From CAZOKO01 sp964580455 (GTDB taxonomy: Bacteria > Desulfobacterota > WTBG01): 22,880 bases of DNA. A model generated the notes under the pieces. That model was not told where the DNA came from and made no database searches. It saw only the letters and a program-made list of their open reading frames with translations. The stretch lies in contig CAZOKO010000038.1 of the NCBI GenBank assembly GCA_964580455.1, forward strand, positions 1 through 22,880, read 5' to 3'. How positions within the stretch are numbered: the stretch's first letter is position 1; the number at the start of each line of letters is the position of its first letter. Both the position numbers and the translations under genes were made by a program. Positions 7,411 through 15,151 of this stretch are shown here, in pieces.

Positions 7411-8367
7411 TTATTCTGATTGTAGCTTGCTTTTTCTGTTCTGATAGTAGGCGTTCCGGATGGCGATATAGGGATCAAGGGCAGATTCCGTCAATGCCTC
7501 GTAGTCGCCAATGGTGAGAGATGTTTCGTTTAGATCTTCGTAACTTCTTATGCCGATCTTGATGAGTGGTGATAAAAGATAGGTTGTTGGGTCACAACTG
7601 GTATCACCAATCAGTCCAAGAGTACCTCTTAAGCTCGAGGGGCCAAGGAAAGGTAAATTGAAAAAGAAAACGGGTCGCATTCCATAAAGACCCAGGGTTT
7701 GGTCGAAATCAGCTTCCTGTTCCTTAAGGTGGAAGAGCGATTGTGCAGGATCAAAAAGACCTCCTACCCCTAAAGTCGAGTTTATAGTAAATCGTGTTGA
7801 TTCAATTGCCACTCCTTTTATTTTTCCTTGTAGTGCGCAGTTTACAAAACGAACTGGCATTGCAGCGTTTGAGAAGAGTTTTCGAATACTTGTCCTGGCC
7901 TTTTCCGGTAAAACAGCCCTGTACCCTCTTGCTGCCGGTTTAAGAACCCAGAAATATAGTTTGTCATTGAACTTAAAAATGGCTCTATTGTAACCTTCCA
8001 GTGGGTCGTTAATGGTTTCTGTCTCCTCAGCAAGTTTATTATTCTCTTCATCCAGTTCATAATCATCTTCAAATGATCTGACAAATTCCTTGCTCTCTTC
8101 AGGTGGCTGGATAGATTCTTTACTATACTTATCTGCTTCATGCTTTTTCTCCAGTAGACGGTCTTTTGCTGATTGGGATTTCGGTGTTTCACTCGGAGAC
8201 ATTCCATTTGCGAGAATAAGATAGTGCGAAGTATGTTCTGAGAAATACGTTGAACTTTCATGTTTAATAGGACTCAAACTTAATAATAGTGAAGAATCAT
8301 CTGAATGGACATTAGTGGGAAGGGATAAAGCAGGAAGTATCAACAAAAGCAAAACAAAACGTTTCAT
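7411..8367 (-). CDS. mlaA: MlaA (VacJ)-family outer-membrane lipid asymmetry protein
   Basis: This 318-residue protein carries the MlaA domain from about residue 118. It has the family hallmarks NDPLEGYNRAIFKFND, GGLFDPA, DFDQTLGLYG and LPFLGPSSLR. MlaA removes misplaced phospholipids from the outer leaflet of the outer membrane and hands them to the periplasmic MlaC. The N-terminus is a signal peptide (about 1-22) without a lipobox cysteine. It is followed by an unusual acidic linker of roughly 95 residues rich in Glu, Lys and Ser, so membrane attachment may differ from the E. coli lipoprotein. GGAGGG precedes the ATG. It converges on the DsbA-like gene with only 20 bases between stops. Other Mla genes are not in the window. 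Confidence 0.92.
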   Translation of the reverse strand: MKRFVLLLLILPALSLPTNVHSDDSSLLLSLSPIKHESSTYFSEHTSHYLILANGMSPSETPKSQSAKDRLLEKKHEADKYSKESIQPPEESKEFVRSFEDDYELDEENNKLAEETETINDPLEGYNRAIFKFNDKLYFWVLKPAARGYRAVLPEKARTSIRKLFSNAAMPVRFVNCALQGKIKGVAIESTRFTINSTLGVGGLFDPAQSLFHLKEQEADFDQTLGLYGMRPVFFFNLPFLGPSSLRGTLGLIGDTSCDPTTYLLSPLIKIGIRSYEDLNETSLTIGDYEALTESALDPYIAIRNAYYQNRKSKLQSE

Positions 8368-9003
8368 TTTCCCTCCAGTTCTGTTTCCATTAAGAGCAGG
8401 TGAGTATTTTTATAACTATTTAAGAAAAGAAATGAGTTGAAACTGTGCAATCAGAAAATGTTTTATATTCATGGATTTCGAGGTGCATACTAACATAAAT
8501 CAATTATAATGGCAATTGATTTTAATTTTTTTTAATGACTGTTGGGTTAGCTCAGCAAATGAGTAAGATTGAAATGATTTGAGCAGTAAAAATACATTCT
8601 GCCAATTTCTTGCTGAATAAAATCAAATTTTTTTAAATCTTGCCTCTGTAATATCATTCTTCCCCCGCAAAATATCCTCTTGTCAATCAGTTTGATAAGT
8701 TCTGTATCGGCTTTGAGAAATAATTTCTTGAGAATTGTGTTGTTTTTTTTATGAAAGAAGAAAGACGTATTCGTAAAAAGTCCGGTTTGCTCCTTATTTG
8801 TCATTCCTGCCCCGTATCAAGTACGGGATAAACTCCAGCAGGAATCCAGTAGTTTCAGGTTGTTATGGACTCCCGCTCCCCGATCAGGTCGAGGACAGGT
8901 TTTGCGGGAGTGACTAGATTTTTGACTTTTTACGAGAGCATCAAGAAAAAGTCAACAAATTCTCTAACTATCTATTTCTTTAGGAAGAATTTCCAGAAAT
9001 TGA
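8368..9003. other. Repeat-bearing intergenic region
   Basis: The stretch is AT-rich and holds an inverted repeat ATCAATT/AATTGAT (8499-8505, 8514-8520) followed by T runs, and the nested palindromic element at 8771-8935. A minus-strand frame of 85 codons ends at 8547 but starts inside the palindromic element and matches no family I recognise; I do not call it a gene. Confidence 0.5.
8771..8935. repeat. Nested palindromic (MITE-like) intergenic repeat
   Basis: Perfect 12-bp inverted ends (TCGTAAAAAGTC at 8771-8782, GACTTTTTACGA at 8924-8935) enclose a second inverted pair: GTCATTCCTGC at 8800-8810 and GCGGGAGTGAC ending at 8914. Each half folds again: ATTCCTGC with GCAGGAAT, CCCGTA with TACGGG, and ACTCCCGC with GCGGGAGT. 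This is the style of the dispersed GTCATTCC...GGAATGAC repeats seen in many environmental genomes. Confidence 0.7.
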
Positions 9004-9032
9004 TTGACAGTGAAAGTTCTATGTGTTACCAA
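9004..9032 (+). promoter_or_regulatory. Possible promoter of the fumarase/hdr operon
   Basis: A perfect TTGACA (9004-9009) stands 17 bases before a poor -10 (TACCAA, 9027-9032). The weak -10 fits an activator- or repressor-controlled promoter; the palindrome at 9042-9067 covers the expected start point. Confidence 0.35.
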
Positions 9033-9041
9033 TTCTAAATA

Positions 9042-9067
9042 ACTGAATGAGTATTCACTCATTCAGT
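9042..9067 (+). promoter_or_regulatory. 26-bp palindromic operator, FadR/TetR-like
   Basis: ACTGAATGAGT (9042-9052) and ACTCATTCAGT (9057-9067) are perfect 11-bp inverted repeats around ATTC. The core TGAATGAGTATTCACTCA is close to the TGAATGA-N4-TCATTCA sites of TetR-family FadR regulators of fatty-acid oxidation. It lies 45 bases before the fumarase start and downstream of the likely promoter, which suits repression. The regulator is not encoded in the window. Confidence 0.6.
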
Positions 9068-9111
9068 AAAATAGTAGAAAACTATTATTTTTCAACTAGT
9101 AAGAGGATTTA

Positions 9112-9951
9112 ATGAAAACCGTTGAGTTTGAAGATATTGTCAGAAGGGTAAAAATTGCCTGTATGTCAGCCAATTTTGAGCTGGGAGAAGATGTTATAGC
9201 TGCTTTTAAGAAGACAGGGGAGACAGAAGAGTCTCCTGTTGGAAAGGAAATCTTGGGACAACTGCTTGAAAATTCAAGGATTGCAAAGGAAGAGAAGATT
9301 GCCATATGTCAGGATACAGGCTTTGCTGTTTTTTTTGTGGAGCTTGGCGATGAAGTAAAGGTAAGTGGTGGGAATCTGGTGGAAGCTATCAATGAGGGAG
9401 TAAGGCAGGGGTATCAGGAAGGGTACTTGAGAAAATCTATCTGTCATCCTTTTACCCGCAAAAATACCGGTGATAATACACCGGCAATTGTGCATCTGAA
9501 TCTGGTTGCGGGTAATCAATTGAAAATCGTAATTGCGCCAAAAGGAGGGGGTAGTGAAAATATGAGTCGAGTGACCATGCTAAAACCCTCTGATGGCATT
9601 GAAGGGATTAAGAAATTTGTGATTGAGCGCGTCAGGGAATCAGGTGCCAATCCCTGTCCTCCTCTTGTTATAGGTGTAGGAATAGGGGGAACCTTTGAAA
9701 AGGCAGCGTTGATTGCCAAAGAGGCTTTATTGAGACCTGTCGGCAGTAAAAACCCTGATACAGAATTGTCTGCTCTTGAAGAGGAACTCCTTCTAAAGAT
9801 TAATGATCTGGGGATAGGACCTCAGGGATTGGGAGGGAGAACCACAGCCCTGGCGGTACATGTTAAGATGCATCCCTGCCATATTGCCAGCCTTCCCGTT
9901 GCAGTTAATATCAATTGTCATGCCAGCAGACATAAAGAAATACTATTCTAG
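9112..9951 (+). CDS. Fumarate hydratase class I, alpha subunit
   Basis: This 279-residue protein is the N-terminal half of the two-subunit class I (Fe-S) fumarase/L(+)-tartrate dehydratase family. It converts fumarate and malate reversibly in the cytoplasm with its beta partner. Three cysteines fit the ligands of the catalytic [4Fe-4S] cluster: Cys66 (ICQDTG), Cys182 (NPCPP) and Cys256 (HPCHIA). The GGGSENMS motif is conserved. AGAGGA stands 4 bases before the ATG. The beta subunit follows after 8 bases. Fumarase rather than tartrate dehydratase is inferred from its being the first gene of a redox operon; sequence alone separates them poorly. An oxygen-sensitive enzyme of this kind fits an anaerobe. 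Confidence 0.93.
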   Translation: MKTVEFEDIVRRVKIACMSANFELGEDVIAAFKKTGETEESPVGKEILGQLLENSRIAKEEKIAICQDTGFAVFFVELGDEVKVSGGNLVEAINEGVRQGYQEGYLRKSICHPFTRKNTGDNTPAIVHLNLVAGNQLKIVIAPKGGGSENMSRVTMLKPSDGIEGIKKFVIERVRESGANPCPPLVIGVGIGGTFEKAALIAKEALLRPVGSKNPDTELSALEEELLLKINDLGIGPQGLGGRTTALAVHVKMHPCHIASLPVAVNINCHASRHKEILF

Positions 9952-9959
9952 GAGTTACA

Positions 9960-10514
9960 ATGAGTGGAATTAGACTAACGACCCCTTTGCGTGAGGATGC
10001 AGTAAGTAAATTGAGGAGTGGAGATAAGATCCTGGTAAGTGGCACAATTTATACAGGTCGTGATGCTGCTCATAAAAGACTTGTAGATTTGATAGATAAG
10101 GGGGAAGCATTACCCTTTGATGTTAAGGGGCAGATCATCTATTTTGTAGGACCCACTCCGGCAAGACCCGGAAGACCCGTTGGTTCAGCCGGTCCAACTA
10201 CCAGTTATCGGATGGATGCCTATTCACCAAAACTGATAGAAAAAGGTCTTAAGGGGATGATCGGAAAGGGAGCTCGTTCTCAAGAAGTTATTGATGCCAT
10301 GATGAAACATAAGTGTGTTTATACAGTAGCGGTAGGTGGGGCTGGCGCCTTAATCTCAAGATGCATTAAGAGCTCAGAGATTATAGCCTATGAGGATTTA
10401 GGCCCTGAGGCAATCAGGAAGATGGAAGTAGAAGATATGCCGGTGATTGTAGTGAATGATACCCTGGGAAATGACCTCTATCAGGAAGGAGTGGAGAAGT
10501 ATAGAAGGGGATGA
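9960..10514 (+). CDS. Fumarate hydratase class I, beta subunit
   Basis: This 184-residue protein is the C-terminal half of class I fumarase. It shows GTIYTGRDAAHKR near residue 30, the GPTPARPGRPVGSAGPTTSYRM stretch near 60 and GGAGALIS near 125, all family marks. It supplies substrate-binding and catalytic residues to the Fe-S alpha subunit. AGGAG lies just before the ATG, and the gene directly follows alpha, so the pair is co-expressed. The next gene (hdrC) follows after a 75-base gap that holds a short dispersed repeat. Confidence 0.93.
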   Translation: MSGIRLTTPLREDAVSKLRSGDKILVSGTIYTGRDAAHKRLVDLIDKGEALPFDVKGQIIYFVGPTPARPGRPVGSAGPTTSYRMDAYSPKLIEKGLKGMIGKGARSQEVIDAMMKHKCVYTVAVGGAGALISRCIKSSEIIAYEDLGPEAIRKMEVEDMPVIVVNDTLGNDLYQEGVEKYRRG

Positions 10515-10542
10515 TGGATTAAACGAATGCAAATGCCTTAGA

Positions 10543-10569
10543 GATTCTTCGTGAGCTTCGTGGTTTCAT
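10543..10569. repeat. Short dispersed repeat TTCGTG type, copy 1
   Basis: This 27-base sequence matches 15119-15145 at 25 positions and consists of two TTCGTG units. It lies in the gap before hdrC; the other copy lies in the gap before the second HdrA gene, in the same orientation. Confidence 0.7.
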
Positions 10570-10589
10570 TTATTGAATAGGAGGTTTTG

Positions 10590-11003
10590 ATGAAGGTAGA
10601 GCTTTCATCGGAGAAGGTTAAAAGCGATTTTGTGAAAAAGATAGAGGAATTGAGTGGTCAGAATATCCTGTCCTGTTACCAATGCGGAAAGTGTTCAGCC
10701 GGGTGCCCCAGTTCATTTGCCATGGATTTGTTACCTAGCCAGATTGTTCGCATGGTACAGCTTGGGCTTCAGGACGAGATTATGGATTCCAAGACTATCT
10801 GGCTTTGTGCATCATGTCTTACCTGTAGTGTTCGCTGTCCGAGAGGTGTGGATATCGCAGGGATATTTGAAGCCTTAAGGCTTTTAGTGACGAGAGATAA
10901 GGAGAAACTCAACTATGTAGAACCCTCAGAGATACCATCTGAGCAATTGGAGGAATTGCCTCAAATTGCTCTTATTAGTAATTTTAGAAAGTTTACTGGC
11001 TAA
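10590..11003 (+). CDS. hdrC: Heterodisulfide reductase subunit C-like protein
   Basis: This 137-residue protein has two [4Fe-4S] ferredoxin motifs: C29-x2-C32-x2-C35-x3-C39 followed by Pro, and C73-x2-C76-x2-C79-x3-C83. It also has the family segment PSQIVRMVQLG between them. HdrC passes electrons between HdrA and the HdrB active site. The ATG at 10590 is chosen over the in-frame TTG at 10587 because AGGAGG ends 5 bases upstream. It is shorter than the second HdrC in this window and lacks its basic helical tail. hdrB starts 13 bases downstream, a fixed pair that supports its role. The bacterium need not use CoM/CoB; the thiol substrate is unknown. Confidence 0.9.
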   Translation: MKVELSSEKVKSDFVKKIEELSGQNILSCYQCGKCSAGCPSSFAMDLLPSQIVRMVQLGLQDEIMDSKTIWLCASCLTCSVRCPRGVDIAGIFEALRLLVTRDKEKLNYVEPSEIPSEQLEELPQIALISNFRKFTG

Positions 11004-11016
11004 AGGAGCAGTGTAT

Positions 11017-11898
11017 ATGAAGATTTTCTACTATCCCGGGTGTACAGTAAAAACCAAGGCAAAAAACCTGGAAGAATCTGCCATCGCTGCCATGAAGGCA
11101 CTGGACGTAGAACTGGTAGAACTTTCCGACTGGAACTGTTGTGGGACAGTTTTTGGGATGTCAACGGATGATTTGCTTCATCAGTTGGCACCGTTAAGAA
11201 ACCTGCTGAGGGTGAAGGAGCAAGGGGGAGATAAAGTTACCACTATGTGTTCCATGTGTTACAACACCCTAAAGAGAGCTAATCATCTGATTAGAGAAGA
11301 TGAGGAGAAGAAGAATTTAATTGCAGATTTCATGAGTGAAGAAGCTGTAAGATATGAAGGCGAAGTGGAAGTGCTTCACCTTTTGGAGGTGTTGCGGGAT
11401 ACGGTTGGGTTTGAAAAGATAAAGGAGAAGGTGAAAGTTCCCTTAGAGGGGTTGAAACTTGACCCATACTATGGATGCATGTTGACTCGTCCTCAGGAGA
11501 TAGGAATAGATAATATGGAAAATCCCACCATCCTGGAAGAACTGCTTACGGCTTTGGGGGCAGAAGTAATAAGAGATCCGATGAAGACAGAGTGTTGCGG
11601 CAGTTATCATACCGTAAATGCGGTTGAGGTAGTAGTGGACAGGGGATACGGAATACTCAATTCTGCTTTGAAAAGAGGGGCAGATGCGATGGTATTGAGC
11701 TGTCCTCTCTGTGATTACAATATGGACCACCGGCAAAGAGAGATTGCAGGAAAATATGTTGACTTCAGTAACATTCCAGTCTTCTATTTTACCCAGCTTC
11801 TTGCTCTTGCATTGGGGTTAGATGCTGTATCAGGTCGCTTTGATTTGAATTATGTTGATCCCCTTCCCCTGCTTAAGGAAAAGGGATTAATTGCGTAA
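11017..11898 (+). CDS. hdrB: Heterodisulfide reductase subunit B-like protein
   Basis: This 293-residue protein has two complete CCG domains. The first uses C9, C41-C42, C78 and C81; the second C154, C193-C194, C229 and C232. In methanogen HdrB these hold two noncubane [4Fe-4S] clusters that cleave the CoM-S-S-CoB disulfide. In bacteria the natural substrate of HdrB-like proteins is usually unknown. All ligand cysteines are present, so the site should be active. ATG 11017 has AAGGAG 8 bases upstream; the longer frame opening lies inside hdrC and is not used. The next gene starts 8 bases after the stop, so this is the centre of a tight hdrC-hdrB-hdrA operon. Confidence 0.92.
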   Translation: MKIFYYPGCTVKTKAKNLEESAIAAMKALDVELVELSDWNCCGTVFGMSTDDLLHQLAPLRNLLRVKEQGGDKVTTMCSMCYNTLKRANHLIREDEEKKNLIADFMSEEAVRYEGEVEVLHLLEVLRDTVGFEKIKEKVKVPLEGLKLDPYYGCMLTRPQEIGIDNMENPTILEELLTALGAEVIRDPMKTECCGSYHTVNAVEVVVDRGYGILNSALKRGADAMVLSCPLCDYNMDHRQREIAGKYVDFSNIPVFYFTQLLALALGLDAVSGRFDLNYVDPLPLLKEKGLIA

Positions 11899-11906
11899 GG
11901 ATTTGC

Positions 11907-14900
11907 ATGGAAAATATTGGCATTTTTATCTGTTACTGTGAGTTTGAGATTGCTTCTTTCCTCGATATAGAAGAAATCCTTAAGGTCTCCCGGAAAATGG
12001 AGGGGGTTAAGTTTGCAGAAAGCTATAAAGACCTCTTTGGCAGCTCACAGTTGAAGGTTATAACTGAGTTTGTTAGAAAAGAGGGTCTGGATGGTGTGGT
12101 GGTCGCCAGTTGTTTGCCTCACGTTCATCGGCAGGCAGTGGAAGAGATGCTTCAAGTGGCGGGATTGGATAAGAGATCTTCCGAGGTAGTGAGCATTAAG
12201 CCTGAGAGTAGAAATGGGAAAGGGATGAGTGGCTATACAGAAGATGCCATTTGCAGGATAGGGGCAGCAGTTGAGAAATTAAAGAAGAAAGAGCTTAACC
12301 CGGTATCTACCATCCCGATGGTAAAACAGGCTCTGGTGATCGGTGGTGGAGTATCTGGTATCCATGCAGCTCTTGATATTGCCAATGGGGGATACGAGGT
12401 CTTCCTGGTGGAGAGGACACCCAGTATCGGTGGTCACATGGTTGAATTATCCGAGGTATTTCCCACCCTGGATTGTCCCCAGTGCATCCTTACGCCCAAG
12501 ATGGTGCAGTGTGGTCAGCACCCCAATATCCATATATTGGGGTATAGTGAGGTAAAAGAGGTAAAAGGTCAGGTTGGTGATTTTGAGGTTCTGGTTAAAC
12601 GGAAGGGTACTTACATTGATTGGAACAAATGTACAGGGTGTGGTGAGTGTGCTAATGTATGCCCGGTGGAGATGTACAGCGACTTTCAGAGAGGGACAGC
12701 TCAGCGAAAGGCAATCTATAAACCCTTTGCACAAGCAGTACCCAATAAGTTTGTGATTGACAAACAGGGTGTTCCACCCTGCCGTGATGCCTGTCCCATT
12801 CATCTCAACGCTCAGGGGTATGTCCAGCTTATCTCTGAAGGCAGATTTACAGAAGCCCTTGCCTTAATTCGTGAGACGCTCCCATTCCCCGGCACCATCG
12901 GGAGGATCTGTGTTCACCCCTGTGAAACGGAGTGCAAGAGAAAAGAGGTGGATCAGCCTATTTCAATCTGTTATCTAAAGCGTGCAGCAGCGGACCTGGG
13001 GGGGGAAGATGGGGAGGTTGAAATTACTGTTGATGAGGAGAAGGGTAAAAAGATAGCTGTTATAGGTGCTGGTCCGGCAGGGCTGCTGGCAGCCTATGAT
13101 TCAAGAAGAAAAGGATATGCTGTTACCGTTTTTGATGCATTCCCTAAGGCAGGGGGTACATTGCTGTCAGGTATTCCTGAATACCGATTGCCACGGGCTA
13201 TTCTGGAAAAAGAGACTGCTATAGTCAGTAAACTGGGTGTAGAATTCCGTTTCGATACAACTGTAGGTAAAGATATTCCCTTCGATCAATTGAAAAAAGA
13301 TTATGATGCGCTCTTCATTGCCATAGGAACTCACATAAGTACCAGGCTCAATATAGATGGAGAGGGGCTCAAAGGAGTCGTCCATGGAATCGATTTCTTG
13401 AGAATGATCAACTTGGGAGAAGAGGTTACCGTAGGGAAAAGGGTAGCTGTAGTGGGAGGTGGCAATGCAGCCATTGATGCAGCCCGGACCCTTAAGAGAG
13501 CAGGAGCAGAGGAAGTAAATATTATCTATCGGCGTTCGTATAAGGAGATGCCTGCCAACGAGACGGAGATAGAGGAGGCAGAAAATGAGGGGATAAAGCT
13601 CCATCTGTTATCTAATCCAGTAAGACTACTAGGGGAAAGCGGGAAGGTCACCCATATGGAATGTGTTCGAATGAAACTGGGTGAACCGGATGCCAGTGGC
13701 AGAAGAAGACCTATCCCTGTTGAAGGTTCTCAATTTACGATGGAAATAGATATGGTTATCCCTGCTATCGGACAATCACCCAATACCAGGCTGCTTGGGG
13801 AGAAGACGGGGTTGAAGGTTGCCCGGAATGGTACTATGGATGTTGATCCCCTTACCCTGGAGACCGGCATTGCCGGGGTCTTTGCAGGAGGGGATGCAGT
13901 AACAGGGCCGGCAAGTGCTGTGGAGGCACTGGCGGCAGGGAGAAAGGCAGCCATTTCTATTGACCGTTATCTGAGCGGGGAGGAACTGAGAAAAGATCGT
14001 GAGGATGAATGGATAAAACCAAAAGAGCTTACGGTTGCTACCAAAGGAGTGGAAGAGAAACCCAGGGTGAAGATGCCCACACTGGATGTAGCTGGGAGAG
14101 AGGGAAACTTTACCGAAGTAGATAAGGGCTTCAGTCAGGAGGAAGCCATTTCCGAGGCCAAGAGGTGTTTGAGTTGTGCAGGTTGTTGTGAATGCATGTC
14201 CTGTGTTACTGCCTGTGAGGCCAAAGCAATCGATCACACACTGGTTGACAGGTATGAAACCATACATGTTGGAGCAATTGTCGTTGCCAGCGGTTATGAG
14301 CTTTTGTCAAAGGATTTGATTGAGGAGTATGAGAATGATCCAGATATATTAGATCCCCTCCAGTTTGAGCGTTTTCTATGCCCGTCTGGTCCTACTGATG
14401 GAGTAGTGATAAGACCATCAGATAGAAAAACTCCAAAAGATGTGGTCTTCATTGAGTGTGTGGGGTCGCGGGACCCTGAACATCACCTTCCTTACTGTTC
14501 GCGTGTCTGCTGTATGTATAGCTGTAAGATGGGGATGCTTTATAGACATGCAGTTCACGATGGGACAATGTATATCTTTTATATGGATGTAAGGACGGAT
14601 GGGAAAATGTATGAAGAATTCTATCAGCGGGGCACGGAAGAAGATGGAATCATCTATATCAGAGGCAGGGTATCTAAAGTATTCAGAGATGGGGGGAAAA
14701 TCATGGTGTGGGGAAGTGATACCTTGACAGGCAAGCAGGTAGAGATTGCTGCTGATATGGTGGTGTTAGCCATGGCAATGATTCCCCGACCAGATGCGAA
14801 AGAGCTGGCTAAGATTCTGGGGATTGAGACAGATGAATTCGGTTTTATGAAAGTTGCTCACCCCCGGTTGAAACCGTTTGAGAGTGAGGTGCCGGGCATC

Positions 14901-15044
14901 TTTTTAGCTGGGTGCTGTCAGTCGCCGAAAGATATTCCAGAATGTGTTGCCCAGTCCTGCGGCTGTGCAGGTAAGGTGCTTTCTCTCTTTTCTCAGGATG
15001 AGGTGGAATATTCACTGCCAGTTGGTGATATTGTGAATGTGTGA
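11907..15044 (+). CDS. hdrA: HdrA with embedded GltD/NfnB-like NAD(P)H:flavin module
   Basis: This 1045-residue fusion has an HdrA part with FAD loop IGGGVSG near 144-151, TLDCPQC near 188 and a ferredoxin motif CTGCGECANVCP near 242. At about residue 286 an entire GltD/NfnB-like module is inserted. The insert contains Cys motifs (PPCRDACP near 290, then CVHPCETECKR), a second FAD loop (VIGAGPAG near 385), an NAD(P) loop (VVGGGNAA near 514) with YRRS, and the FAD-closing GVFAGGDA near 657. HdrA resumes at about 752 with CLSCAGCCECMSCVTAC and the C851-x12-C-x3-CC cluster motif. The C-terminal ferredoxin pair of HdrA is missing, and the N-terminal CHCG is CYCE. The module would let NAD(P)H exchange electrons with the HdrA flavin. 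TAAGGAT precedes the ATG. Confidence 0.92.
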   Translation: MENIGIFICYCEFEIASFLDIEEILKVSRKMEGVKFAESYKDLFGSSQLKVITEFVRKEGLDGVVVASCLPHVHRQAVEEMLQVAGLDKRSSEVVSIKPESRNGKGMSGYTEDAICRIGAAVEKLKKKELNPVSTIPMVKQALVIGGGVSGIHAALDIANGGYEVFLVERTPSIGGHMVELSEVFPTLDCPQCILTPKMVQCGQHPNIHILGYSEVKEVKGQVGDFEVLVKRKGTYIDWNKCTGCGECANVCPVEMYSDFQRGTAQRKAIYKPFAQAVPNKFVIDKQGVPPCRDACPIHLNAQGYVQLISEGRFTEALALIRETLPFPGTIGRICVHPCETECKRKEVDQPISICYLKRAAADLGGEDGEVEITVDEEKGKKIAVIGAGPAGLLAAYDSRRKGYAVTVFDAFPKAGGTLLSGIPEYRLPRAILEKETAIVSKLGVEFRFDTTVGKDIPFDQLKKDYDALFIAIGTHISTRLNIDGEGLKGVVHGIDFLRMINLGEEVTVGKRVAVVGGGNAAIDAARTLKRAGAEEVNIIYRRSYKEMPANETEIEEAENEGIKLHLLSNPVRLLGESGKVTHMECVRMKLGEPDASGRRRPIPVEGSQFTMEIDMVIPAIGQSPNTRLLGEKTGLKVARNGTMDVDPLTLETGIAGVFAGGDAVTGPASAVEALAAGRKAAISIDRYLSGEELRKDREDEWIKPKELTVATKGVEEKPRVKMPTLDVAGREGNFTEVDKGFSQEEAISEAKRCLSCAGCCECMSCVTACEAKAIDHTLVDRYETIHVGAIVVASGYELLSKDLIEEYENDPDILDPLQFERFLCPSGPTDGVVIRPSDRKTPKDVVFIECVGSRDPEHHLPYCSRVCCMYSCKMGMLYRHAVHDGTMYIFYMDVRTDGKMYEEFYQRGTEEDGIIYIRGRVSKVFRDGGKIMVWGSDTLTGKQVEIAADMVVLAMAMIPRPDAKELAKILGIETDEFGFMKVAHPRLKPFESEVPGIFLAGCCQSPKDIPECVAQSCGCAGKVLSLFSQDEVEYSLPVGDIVNV

Positions 15045-15118
15045 CGTGTTGATAAGTAAGGGGAGAGGGTTCAGGGAACAGGATTTAGAATATAAGGAAT
15101 TTTATTGTTTTAATTAGT

Positions 15119-15145
15119 GATTCTTCGTGAACTTCGTGGTTGCAT
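15119..15145. repeat. Short dispersed repeat TTCGTG type, copy 2
   Basis: This is the second copy of the 27-base sequence at 10543-10569 (two mismatches). It ends just before the HdrA start at 15152 and occupies the place where a ribosome site would be expected. Confidence 0.7.
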
Positions 15146-15151
15146 AGTTTT

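Noticed and set aside
8499..8540. Plus-strand terminator
   Set aside because: The ATCAATT/AATTGAT stem is AT-only at its base and no plus-strand gene ends before it.
8547..8804. 85-codon minus-strand ORF
   Set aside because: It starts within a palindromic repeat, is AT-rich, and matches no family I know; coding is not supported.
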